NCBI GenBank assembly: GCA_002688035.1
Contig: NZBU01000002.1
Coordinates: forward strand, 24,120-88,119
Direction: 5' to 3'
From: Candidatus Iainarchaeum sp.
GTDB taxonomy: Archaea > Iainarchaeota > Iainarchaeia > Iainarchaeales > GCA-2688035
DNA: 64,000 nt
In this document: piece by piece, positions 1 to 7,977 of the stretch
Position numbering within the stretch: the stretch's first letter is position 1
Layout of the letters: every line of letters begins with the position of its first letter
Position numbers and translations under genes: made by a program
Notes under the pieces: model-generated
Seen by the model: the letters and a program-made list of their open reading frames with translations, nothing else
What the model was told of the DNA's origin: nothing
Database searches by the model: none

Positions 1-907
1 CCACCAAGATATCGGCACAGCCACTTTTCCTCATTAGCTCCCAGGTTTCTTTCTTCATGTTTATGAGCTGTCTTGTCCTACCATTAACTCTGCCCCACTT
101 TATGTTCAAATTGCGCTTGATTATTTCTTTGCATATTTCCTGTACTCTCTTTTCACTTACAAAGAAATTGTCATCACTAAAAGTAACAAAGCCAACATCA
201 TGTTTCTTCACAAGCTTTTGTAAGTCTTCGCCAACACGCTTTGCACTCAGACCCTTCCACATTCTCTTGAAGACAAGCGGTTCTGCGCAGAAGCCGCAGT
301 CAAATGGACAGCCCTGGGAAGTAATGTAAACTAGTTCACGAAGTTCATCCCTGTCATCAATAAAATCTTCAACATTAATCAAGTCAACAGGCAAGGGTGG
401 GAAGTTATTTGGATCTTCAAACGGCCTTGGCTTGTTGAAAACAATTTTTTTGTTTTGATCCTTGTAGGCAATTCCCTGCAGGCCACGCAAAGATTTTCCT
501 GATGCAAGTCTCTCTGTAAGCTCTGCAAAAGTTCTTTCTCCCTGTCCAATTACAACAATGTCAGCATACTTGCTCTCCAAAGTTTGTTGAGGGAGAATTG
601 ATGCGTGCCAGCCACCCCAAATAATCGGTAACTTCGGGTTAGCCTTTCTAACTTTTTGTATCATGTCAATTGCATTCTGAATCTGATAACCCGTAAGACA
701 GCTAACTGAAAAACAAACAGCGTCCTTTGCGTGCTTCAAAAGCCTGGACTCAAAGTCATAGCGATCTGTAGCCGAGAAAACCTGCACATCAAACTTACTC
801 CTATCAATAAGAGAAGTAGTGCTAAGAACCGACAGTGGCATTGCATGGTGATAATCATGTTTATGCGGTTTGGGTAAGAACACTACTACTTTCTTCTTTT
901 CAACCAA
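1..907 (-). CDS. B12-binding radical SAM protein (3' end cut by window edge)
   Basis: This gene is absent from the ORF track because its stop lies outside the window; I translated the minus strand by hand. It reads open for about 302 codons. The N-terminal part looks like a cobalamin-binding Rossmann domain (GGWHASILP, VIGQGERTF), followed near residue 200 by the radical SAM motif CPFDCGFC (CxxxCxxC) and then a TIM-barrel part (TFSDDNFF). Members of this family bind a 4Fe-4S cluster, SAM and often cobalamin, and catalyse methylations or other radical steps. I chose TTG at 907 because GGCGTGAT, a good ribosome site, precedes it. It is divergent from an AP-superfamily gene at 1063. Substrate is unknown. 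Confidence 0.85.
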   Translation of the reverse strand, partial: MVEKKKVVVFLPKPHKHDYHHAMPLSVLSTTSLIDRSKFDVQVFSATDRYDFESRLLKHAKDAVCFSVSCLTGYQIQNAIDMIQKVRKANPKLPIIWGGWHASILPQQTLESKYADIVVIGQGERTFAELTERLASGKSLRGLQGIAYKDQNKKIVFNKPRPFEDPNNFPPLPVDLINVEDFIDDRDELRELVYITSQGCPFDCGFCAEPLVFKRMWKGLSAKRVGEDLQKLVKKHDVGFVTFSDDNFFVSEKRVQEICKEIIKRNLNIKWGRVNGRTRQLINMKKETWELMRKSGCADILV

Positions 908-991
908 TAGAAATCACGCCTTAGAAAGTTGGGGCTTTAAATGTTTTAAAAAGCTATTTGAAGCTGGTTTTTGATTATTGTACCATAGCCC

Positions 992-999
992 ATATATAA
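992..999 (+). promoter_or_regulatory. Likely TATA box for the 1063-15298 operon
   Basis: ATATATAA lies in the divergent gap between the radical SAM gene and the AP-family gene, about 70 bases before the ATG. A ribosome site (GGAGTG) lies 6 bases before that ATG, so a leadered transcript is expected. Confidence 0.45.
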
Positions 1000-1062
1000 A
1001 GCTTTTCTGATAATTTTAGATACTGATTCAGTCGTTAAAGACTTGTTTTGGAGTGTTATAAT

Positions 1063-2580
1063 ATGGTCAAACTAATTGCTATTGGAGTCGATGGTGGAAC
1101 GCTAAGTATAATCAAAGACTTAGCGAATAAAGGAGAACTACCTGCATTCAAGAAAATCATGCAAAACGGTTCATATGGCAAGCTTAGAAGCCTAAATCCC
1201 CCTGTAACCTGCCCACTCTGGAAGAGTTATAGTACTGGAAAAAACTATGCAAAACTTGGTTCTTACGGTTGGATTGACGTTGACCTAGAAGAAAAAAGAA
1301 TGAGAGTCAATACTAGCAAGCACTTTAGAAAGTACACAGAGATCTGGGATTATGCAGGGGATGCTGGTTTAAAGTCTGGTGTAATAAACATGTCTCTTAG
1401 CTTTCCTCCGCAAAAAATTGATGGTTTTTTTATCTCAGGGAATGCTCCAAGTGACGAAGCCTCCTATACTTATCCAAAAAGTTTGAAAGAAGAGATTACA
1501 AAAAAACATAATTACAAGGTTTCAAAGTCAAAGCTCAAGATGTGGATTGAAACCCCTGAACTCGTGAAAGAAACAATGGAGGTAATAAAGTCCAGGTTTG
1601 ATGTTGCAAAGGCAAAGGTAAATGATGTTGATTTCATGCAAATAATTGCTTATAGGACAGATGCAGTAATGCACTTCATGTGGCAAAGCGATTTCATGAG
1701 AGACGTTTACAAGTTAATCGACAAAGAAATCGGTGAGCTGATGGATGCAGCAGGAAAAGACTGCGACTTTGTGATAATGTCAGACCATGGTTTTAGAACA
1801 CTTGACTGGATCTTTTACTCCAACAACTGGTTGAGGGAGCGCGGTTATTTGGTTGAGAAAAAAAATGCGGGAGATATTTTCAATAGGCTTGGGATCTCCA
1901 GAGATTTGCTCTTCAAAATTACTAATGCACTGCACCTCACAAAAATTTTCAAGAAACTGGTTCCAAAGTCCACGTTAAAAAGTATCAAAAGTTGGCATGG
2001 AGAGATTGGTGGAGCTGACACCATGTATATAATTGACTGGGATAAGAGTAAGATAATTGGACAGTCTGCAGGAGCATTTTACATCAACCGTGAGGGTAAG
2101 GAAAAGCAAGAGCTGATTGACCAGTTGGTTAAAGAACTTCGCGAGCTCAAGAATCCTGCGACAGGAGAAAAAGTAATTGGGGACATTGTTTTCAAAAAAG
2201 ATATTTACAATGGAGAATTTATTTCAACGGCACCTGACCTTATTGGAGAGCCAAGGGATAAAGTAGAGATTAACGGTTCACTAGGACCAAAAGGATTATT
2301 CTCCAATGAACACCATTGGCAGGCAACACACGCACTGAATGGAATGTTCTTCCTTTACGGCCCAAGCTTCAAAAATGTTAAAGAAGAAGGCAAAGCTTCA
2401 CTACTAGACATCATGCCAACAGTACTGCATGCAATGGGACAAGCTATTCCAACTGATGTTGACGGAAAAGTCTTGGAAGAATACTTTGTGAACAAGAAAA
2501 GCGTTGCTTTTAGAGATCCTCTCCCTGAAAAAGATGAGACCGTAACATCAACTGAAAAAGACAGCATTACCCCTGATTAA
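1063..2580 (+). CDS. Type I phosphodiesterase/nucleotide pyrophosphatase family protein (AP superfamily)
   Basis: About 505 residues of the alkaline phosphatase superfamily, Pfam phosphodiesterase group. Visible metal and catalytic motifs are IGVDGG near the N-terminus, the nucleophile region PPVTCPLWKS (Thr) near residue 49, MSDHGF near residue 240 and a late His-rich stretch (NEHHWQATH). There is no signal peptide or membrane helix, so it should act in the cytosol. The ATG at 1063 is preferred over TTG 1048 because GGAGTG lies 6 bases ahead of it. It opens a long glycan operon and is divergent from a radical SAM gene. Possible substrates are nucleotide sugars or lipid-linked phosphates. The tail (TSTEKDSITPD) lacks the LGY ending seen on two other AP enzymes in the window. 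Confidence 0.85.
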   Translation: MVKLIAIGVDGGTLSIIKDLANKGELPAFKKIMQNGSYGKLRSLNPPVTCPLWKSYSTGKNYAKLGSYGWIDVDLEEKRMRVNTSKHFRKYTEIWDYAGDAGLKSGVINMSLSFPPQKIDGFFISGNAPSDEASYTYPKSLKEEITKKHNYKVSKSKLKMWIETPELVKETMEVIKSRFDVAKAKVNDVDFMQIIAYRTDAVMHFMWQSDFMRDVYKLIDKEIGELMDAAGKDCDFVIMSDHGFRTLDWIFYSNNWLRERGYLVEKKNAGDIFNRLGISRDLLFKITNALHLTKIFKKLVPKSTLKSIKSWHGEIGGADTMYIIDWDKSKIIGQSAGAFYINREGKEKQELIDQLVKELRELKNPATGEKVIGDIVFKKDIYNGEFISTAPDLIGEPRDKVEINGSLGPKGLFSNEHHWQATHALNGMFFLYGPSFKNVKEEGKASLLDIMPTVLHAMGQAIPTDVDGKVLEEYFVNKKSVAFRDPLPEKDETVTSTEKDSITPD

Positions 2581-2599
2581 AAAAATAAGAATTGATACT

Positions 2600-3922
2600 A
2601 TGCAAAGTCTTGCAATTGGTTTGGTTGAACAAAGTCCTGGTTGGGAACAACTACTATCTCAAGAAGGGCTTTACTGGAAGAAATGTGATTTGAGCAAACC
2701 TGTTTCTGTAAAACAGTTCGCAGTAATAGTTGTGAACAGAAAGCTATCTGAGAAAGAACAAGACAATCTAGATGTGTTTGGATCTACTGGAGGAGAAGTA
2801 CTGCACAGTGTTGAAACCGAGAAAAAGATTGTGAGCGAGAAGATAGGGAGAAAGGGTTTCAGGGCGGCAGGAAAGTGTTTGCCGGAACAAGTTTCAAAAG
2901 TTGACAAGGGAACAGTTAGAAAAGAAGTTGCAAAAGAACTGCGAAGACTGTTGGCAAAAAGAAGACTTCCTTACGTTCAAAAATGGTTTTTTCCAAAGAA
3001 GAATGTTCTATCCTTTCACCTTGATGTAGACAATGATGATGTAGATGCCGTGCAACGTGTTTTGGAGAGTACAAAAGAGGCAAGATTAAAGCCAACTTGG
3101 TTTGTGAATGGAAAAGCTTGTAAAGAAAAACCAGTCATAGTTAGCTTGCTTGAACACCACAACCAAATAATTGGCTCGCATGGTTGGGAGCACTCAGTAC
3201 ACAAGTTGACTGCGCAGAACAGTGCAAGCATTAGAAAGAGCATTGATTTCTTGAAAAAGAATGGAGTGAAGAGTGTGAAAGGTTATTCTTCACCAGACGG
3301 ACACTGGAATACAGGCCTTGAAAAAGCAATGGAGTCAAACAAAATAGATTACGCTGTTTGCTTCGCAAAATCTTTCCTGGATTTACCATTTGAAATAAAC
3401 AAGACAATGATTCTGGGAAGTTATCCTATTTGTGTTGGAATCATGAAGACTCGTGATTTTAGCGAGAGAAAGATGAAGCAGTTTTTCAAAGAAGCAATCG
3501 ATAATTGTTTGGATGCAGAAATTCCCTGCCTACTCTATGGACATCCAAGCAAGAGAATGGAGCGCTATCCAAAAATTATAAATTTTATCGCAGATTATGG
3601 AAGAAAAAAGGGTTTGGACATTGTTTCACTCGAAGAATACACTGCTTGGTGGAGAAAGCGTTCGGGAAAGAACTTCCAGGCGTTTGTTGACAAGGGAAAT
3701 CTTGTTGTGAAAACAGGGAACAATGACAGCGACTTCAAGCTGCGCGTTGTAAGCGATGGAAAGCAAAGACTCATGCCGTTGAAGAGTGCGCGCGTTAGAT
3801 TAAAAGGAAGTTCATGGAAAAAGTTTTCAGAAAAGAAAACCAAGTTTACATGCAAGGGATTCACAAGGCCCGGTGTAAGGCACATTGGAAAGAGACTTGC
3901 TGGAAGAATACTGGGGAAATGA
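2600..3922 (+). CDS. Polysaccharide deacetylase-like protein (CE4/NodB fold)
   Basis: 440 residues. The central region carries CE4-type motifs: FHLDVDND (Asp pair), GSHGWEHSVH (the HxxxH metal site) and a later GYSSPDGHW. The family removes N- or O-acetyl groups from glycans using a divalent metal. The first 130 residues and the last 90 basic residues do not match a domain I recognise. No signal peptide is visible, so the substrate may be a cytosolic lipid-linked glycan. It lies 20 bases after the AP-family gene and overlaps the next glycosyltransferase by 4 bases, so it is in the same operon. Deacetylase activity is inferred from motifs only. Confidence 0.7.
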   Translation: MQSLAIGLVEQSPGWEQLLSQEGLYWKKCDLSKPVSVKQFAVIVVNRKLSEKEQDNLDVFGSTGGEVLHSVETEKKIVSEKIGRKGFRAAGKCLPEQVSKVDKGTVRKEVAKELRRLLAKRRLPYVQKWFFPKKNVLSFHLDVDNDDVDAVQRVLESTKEARLKPTWFVNGKACKEKPVIVSLLEHHNQIIGSHGWEHSVHKLTAQNSASIRKSIDFLKKNGVKSVKGYSSPDGHWNTGLEKAMESNKIDYAVCFAKSFLDLPFEINKTMILGSYPICVGIMKTRDFSERKMKQFFKEAIDNCLDAEIPCLLYGHPSKRMERYPKIINFIADYGRKKGLDIVSLEEYTAWWRKRSGKNFQAFVDKGNLVVKTGNNDSDFKLRVVSDGKQRLMPLKSARVRLKGSSWKKFSEKKTKFTCKGFTRPGVRHIGKRLAGRILGK

Positions 3923-4827
3923 AAATGGAAAGACTAGTTTCAATCGTAATCCTCAACTGGAATGGGAAAAAAGATGTAGAACAGTGCATTGACTCACTCT
4001 ACAAGAACACTTCCTACAAAAACTTTGAAATAGTTCTCGTAGACAACGGGAGTAAAGATGGAAGCGTTGAAGTACTCAAAGAAATGAAAAAGAAAGGCCT
4101 CATACACCAACTAATTTTGAATGATGAGAACAAAGGATTTGGCGGTGGAAACAATCAAGGCATGGCAATCGCAAAGGGAGATTATATCTTCCTACTGAAC
4201 AACGACACTTTTGTAACCAAGAACTGGTTGAAGAACATTGTTACTGTTGCAGAGGCGAAGGAGGATGTTGGAATTGTTGGCCCACACTTTCCTTTAGTGG
4301 ATAATCCTGATTTCATCTTTGGTGGGGGATACATTGATGATGCTGGAAGAGCAATAAACATGTACAATAAAGATGACAGGGATGTGGAGCAGGTTAGTGG
4401 TGGCGCCTTCCTCATAAAGAAGCCAGTGTTGGACCGAGTAGGTTTTTTTGACCCAGGATTTTTTCCAATATACTTTGAGGAAAGCGATTATTGTGCAAGA
4501 GCTAGGAGAGCAGGATTCAAGATTTTCTTCACAACAAAGAGCAAAGTGCTACATAACGAAAGTGCTTCTACCAAGCGCCAGACAAGCAAATGGCAGTATG
4601 TAACCATAAACAAGAACAGGTTAAGGCACATGCTAATACACTTTCCAAAGTTGAGATTGGTTAAAAGTGTTTTCTGGGAGATATTGAGGTTTGTGAAAGA
4701 ACTAGGGCAGTTTAGGGCACACTGGTTGTTAGAAGCATGGTTTATCAACCTCAAAAGCACTAAAGACATTGTAAGCAAAAGGATTAATTATAAGAAAGGA
4801 AAACTTTTTGTAGAGGCAAAAGAATGA
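3919..4827 (+). CDS. Family 2 glycosyltransferase
   Basis: About 302 residues. GT-A fold: VSIVILNWNG at the start, VLVDNGSKDGS, then LNNDTFV (DxD-like metal site) near residue 95 and SGGAFLIKK further on, with a late EESDYCARARRAGFK acceptor-region motif typical of rhamnosyl-transferase-like GT2 enzymes. It should transfer a sugar from a nucleotide donor to a lipid-linked glycan on the cytosolic face. The ORF track starts at 3814 inside the previous gene; the ATG at 3919 overlaps the preceding stop as ATGA and starts the domain correctly. A second ATG lies at 3925. Confidence 0.88.
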   Translation: MKMERLVSIVILNWNGKKDVEQCIDSLYKNTSYKNFEIVLVDNGSKDGSVEVLKEMKKKGLIHQLILNDENKGFGGGNNQGMAIAKGDYIFLLNNDTFVTKNWLKNIVTVAEAKEDVGIVGPHFPLVDNPDFIFGGGYIDDAGRAINMYNKDDRDVEQVSGGAFLIKKPVLDRVGFFDPGFFPIYFEESDYCARARRAGFKIFFTTKSKVLHNESASTKRQTSKWQYVTINKNRLRHMLIHFPKLRLVKSVFWEILRFVKELGQFRAHWLLEAWFINLKSTKDIVSKRINYKKGKLFVEAKE

Positions 4828-5840
4828 TTGAGATAAGAGAAGCCACAAACCTTGAAGCAGTAAAGGAACTTGAAGGGCAATGGCGAAAACTAGAGAAAAA
4901 CCTGTTTGTTTCCTTTGACTGGGTTGTTTCATGGTTTGAGTGTAAAAAAGACAGTAAACCATTTGTTCTCTCTGCATGGAACAACAACCAGCTTGTTGGA
5001 ATTGCCCCACTTGCACTAGAAAATGAGATACTGGTCTTTGCAGGACAGCAATATGGGAATCACCTTGACTTTATTTGTGAAAAACAAGAAGTTGCAAAAG
5101 CACTTGCCAAAAAAATATTGAACAGTTCCTGGAAGCGCGTTGAATTCAAACACTTGGTGGATGAACCCCTTTTCCTAAAATCTCTGAAAGATGGACTTAT
5201 CTTAAAGAAAGAACAGGGAGAAGGCAGTAATGTTATACACCTTGTAACCATGGAAAAATATTATGCAGGATTAAAGAAAAAGAACCGCAAGAACAATAGA
5301 AATGTTCTAAGCAAATTAGAGAGAGCTTACAAAATAGAGACAAGACTTGTGGGAAAAGATGAATTTAAAGAATCCTGGAATGCTTTTGTGGAAATGCACT
5401 TGGGCAATATTGCAGCACACAAAAACAAAACCATCTTGGAACAAGGTTGGTTCCAGTGTTTCTACAAGAATACGGCACAAAGAGCTTTGGCGCACGATAA
5501 ACTATTCTTGATGGAACTTCTGCTTGATGGAAAGCTTACCGGGAGTCTATTTGGGGTAGTGCAAGGAAAAACCTTGAATGTAATGAACATTGGTTACCTG
5601 GCTGGAGAAGAAAAGCAAAGTATTGGAACTGTATTGTTCTTGAAAGCAATGGAATTGTGCTGCAAGAAGAAGATTGGGAACTATGATTTGCTTTCAGGCG
5701 GGAAAGATTATAAGGAAAAACTTGGAGCACAAGAGAAAAGCACTTTGGAATTATACTTGTTCAGAAACAAGACAAGCGAGAAAACTTTTACCCTGAAGAA
5801 AAAGGTTAAAGGATTTGGAAAAAAGGTGCTAGGTAGATGA
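4824..5840 (+). CDS. GNAT-fold acyltransferase (CelD/BcsL, FemAB-like)
   Basis: 338 residues resembling the acetyltransferase 6 / CelD group, a double GNAT fold. Recognisable stretches are an N-terminal FVSFDWVVSWFEC (the F-x-x-P/S-x-W-x-x-x-W type motif of this family) and a C-terminal NYDLLSGGKDYKEKLGA, which matches the FxxGxxxYKxxF motif. It likely adds an acyl group, perhaps acetyl or aminoacyl, to an amino sugar. It starts at an ATGA overlap with the upstream glycosyltransferase and ends in an ATGA overlap with wecB. It is a second candidate, beside the formyltransferase at 14765, for acylating amino sugars in this pathway. Confidence 0.75.
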   Translation: MIEIREATNLEAVKELEGQWRKLEKNLFVSFDWVVSWFECKKDSKPFVLSAWNNNQLVGIAPLALENEILVFAGQQYGNHLDFICEKQEVAKALAKKILNSSWKRVEFKHLVDEPLFLKSLKDGLILKKEQGEGSNVIHLVTMEKYYAGLKKKNRKNNRNVLSKLERAYKIETRLVGKDEFKESWNAFVEMHLGNIAAHKNKTILEQGWFQCFYKNTAQRALAHDKLFLMELLLDGKLTGSLFGVVQGKTLNVMNIGYLAGEEKQSIGTVLFLKAMELCCKKKIGNYDLLSGGKDYKEKLGAQEKSTLELYLFRNKTSEKTFTLKKKVKGFGKKVLGR

Positions 5841-6922
5841 AGAAGCACATTGCAATAGTTCTTGGGACAAGACCCGAGATAATAAAACTTGTAGAACTCA
5901 TTACTAGATTAAAGAGTGATGATCGTGTTAAGACAACGGTTATTTTTACTGGACAACACTATGACTATAACCTCTGCCAAGTGTTCATGGATGATTTGAA
6001 GCTCCCAAAGATTGACAAAAACCTTGGAATTTCTGGAACAAGAAAAGAACAAGTCAAAAAAATGGTTTCAAATATCATTTCTTTCATCAAAGAGAACAAA
6101 GTTGATGTGGTTGTGGCTGAGGGAGACACAAACAGTGTTCTAGCAGCAGCGCTCGCAGCATACTACACAAAAACAAAGTTTGCGCACGTAGAAGCAGGGC
6201 TAAGAAGCTTTGACTCACGCATGCCGGAAGAATGGAACAGAGTTCTATCCGATAATATTTCATTTTACTCTTTCGCTCCAACAGAACTGGCTGCAAAAAA
6301 CCTCCAGAAGAGCAAGTGCTACAAGGGAGGAATAGTACTAACAGGCAACACAATTGTTGAAGCAGTTCAAAAGAACCTTGAGCAAGCCAAGAAATCAGAA
6401 ATACTAGACAAATTGAATTTACAGCCAGGAAAGTACGCCGTACTAACAGCCCACAGGCAGGAATATGTTGACACAAAAGAGAACCTGGAGCAACTGATAA
6501 AAGCACTCGGCAGAATTGATTTCGAAATAATCTTCCCAATACACCCACGCACAGAAAAAATGCTAAAAGAATTCAACTTACTCGAAAAGTTGAAGGGACT
6601 GAAGAACTTGCGCATTATAGAACCGGTTGGCTACTTTGATTTTTTGAAACTTTCTTCCAACAGCGCTTTCCTACTCTCAGATAGTGGGGGAATACAGGAA
6701 GAAGCAAGTGTTTACAAGCGATACGTCATTGTAATGAGAGACAACACTGAGAGACCGGAAATACTTGGAACTTTCGGGGAATTAACAGGTTACAACGCAG
6801 AAAAGATTGTTGACGCAGTTAGCAGAGCAGTGAACAGCAAGGGAAAACTTGATAACATTCCTTGTCCTTTTGGAGATGGAAAGGCCAGTGAGAGAATAGC
6901 AAATATTTTGGTGGAAAAATGA
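5837..6922 (+). CDS. wecB: UDP-N-acetylglucosamine 2-epimerase (non-hydrolysing)
   Basis: 361 residues, normal family length. GT-B fold with the signatures VLGTRPEIIK, GDTNSVLAAALAA, HVEAGLRSFD, and DSGGIQEEA. It interconverts UDP-GlcNAc and UDP-ManNAc. The usual HRREN segment reads HRQEY here, a modest departure. A WecC-like dehydrogenase that would oxidise the product to UDP-ManNAcA is encoded far away at 38098-39378 on the other strand. Start and stop overlap neighbours by 4 bases, so it is translationally coupled in the operon. Confidence 0.9.
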   Translation: MKKHIAIVLGTRPEIIKLVELITRLKSDDRVKTTVIFTGQHYDYNLCQVFMDDLKLPKIDKNLGISGTRKEQVKKMVSNIISFIKENKVDVVVAEGDTNSVLAAALAAYYTKTKFAHVEAGLRSFDSRMPEEWNRVLSDNISFYSFAPTELAAKNLQKSKCYKGGIVLTGNTIVEAVQKNLEQAKKSEILDKLNLQPGKYAVLTAHRQEYVDTKENLEQLIKALGRIDFEIIFPIHPRTEKMLKEFNLLEKLKGLKNLRIIEPVGYFDFLKLSSNSAFLLSDSGGIQEEASVYKRYVIVMRDNTERPEILGTFGELTGYNAEKIVDAVSRAVNSKGKLDNIPCPFGDGKASERIANILVEK

Positions 6923-7977
6923 AGAAACTGAAAGTCTTGTTCAACACTTCCAAAGGCTCCTTCGATAACCAGGGAGGCGGAGAAATACAATTACTTGAAA
7001 CAAAAGCCGGTTTGGAAAAATTAGGACACAGTGTAAAGATTTTTGAGCAAGAAAATTACTCCGTTGACATTGGAAACTTTGATATATTCCACAATTTTAA
7101 TATTCATAGAGACAACTATGGTTTTGTTGCCGAAGCGAAGGCTAAGGGGGTGCCTGTTGCAATTAGCACAATTTATTGGAGTGCACTTGGACGTGCCCTG
7201 TCTTGGAACACAAGCATTTCAGACAAACTAAAGCTTGTTGGAGTAGAGTTAATCAACAGGTTTGATTTTGCAAACTTGAGCAAAGTGAGAAAAATGGTGC
7301 AGATGGTAGATGTACTGCTCCCTAACAGTGTTGCTGAAGCAATGCAATTGGAAAAAATATTCGGTGTTGACAAGAATAAGATTAAGGTAGTACACAATGG
7401 GGTAGAAGAGAGGTTTGCAAAGGCGTCTCCAAAACTTTTTGAAGAGAATCATGACCTTGGAAGCTTCGCCCTATATGTTGGCAGAATAGAGGAGAGAAAA
7501 AACGTGTTAAAACTAATTAATTCGTTCAACTCCCTTGAGCGAAAGGAGAAACTCGTGATTATTGGTAGTGCTGCAGAAAAAGACCAACAGTATTTTGAAA
7601 AATGTCGGCGCACAGCAGGAGCCAACGTGCTTTTCTTACCCCCACTCCCTCATAATAGCAAGATGCTTGAGTCAATTTATGCCGCATGCAAAGTTTTCTG
7701 CCTACCGAGTTGGTATGAGACACCAGGATTGGCGGCACTTGAAGCAGGACTAGCCGGAGCAAACCTTGTTGTAACAAGTGAAGGCTGCACAAGAGAATAC
7801 TTTGGAGAACACGCACTCTACGCCAACCCAGCAGACAGTAAGGATATTGCAGAGAAGATTAAGATTGGCCTGGATAAAGCCAAGGGAAAAGCCCTTAGCA
7901 ATCACATTCAAGAAAACTTTTTATGGAAGAACGCTGCACTGGAAACAGTTGAAGCTTATGCAGGAGTGGTAAAATGA
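6919..7977 (+). CDS. Family 4 glycosyltransferase
   Basis: 352 residues with GT-B architecture. The C-terminal half has the GT4 donor-site features: VVHNGVEERF, YVGRIEERKN, and SWYETPGLAALEAGLAG (the E-x7-E motif). The N-terminus has the glycine-rich acceptor loop NQGGGEIQ. It likely adds one sugar to a polyprenyl-linked glycan. It overlaps wecB and the next gene by 4 bases each. Confidence 0.88.
   Translation: MKKLKVLFNTSKGSFDNQGGGEIQLLETKAGLEKLGHSVKIFEQENYSVDIGNFDIFHNFNIHRDNYGFVAEAKAKGVPVAISTIYWSALGRALSWNTSISDKLKLVGVELINRFDFANLSKVRKMVQMVDVLLPNSVAEAMQLEKIFGVDKNKIKVVHNGVEERFAKASPKLFEENHDLGSFALYVGRIEERKNVLKLINSFNSLERKEKLVIIGSAAEKDQQYFEKCRRTAGANVLFLPPLPHNSKMLESIYAACKVFCLPSWYETPGLAALEAGLAGANLVVTSEGCTREYFGEHALYANPADSKDIAEKIKIGLDKAKGKALSNHIQENFLWKNAALETVEAYAGVVK

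Noticed and set aside
57-329. 90-residue plus-strand ORF at the left edge
   Set aside because: It is antisense to a clear radical SAM frame with a CxxxCxxC motif on the minus strand.
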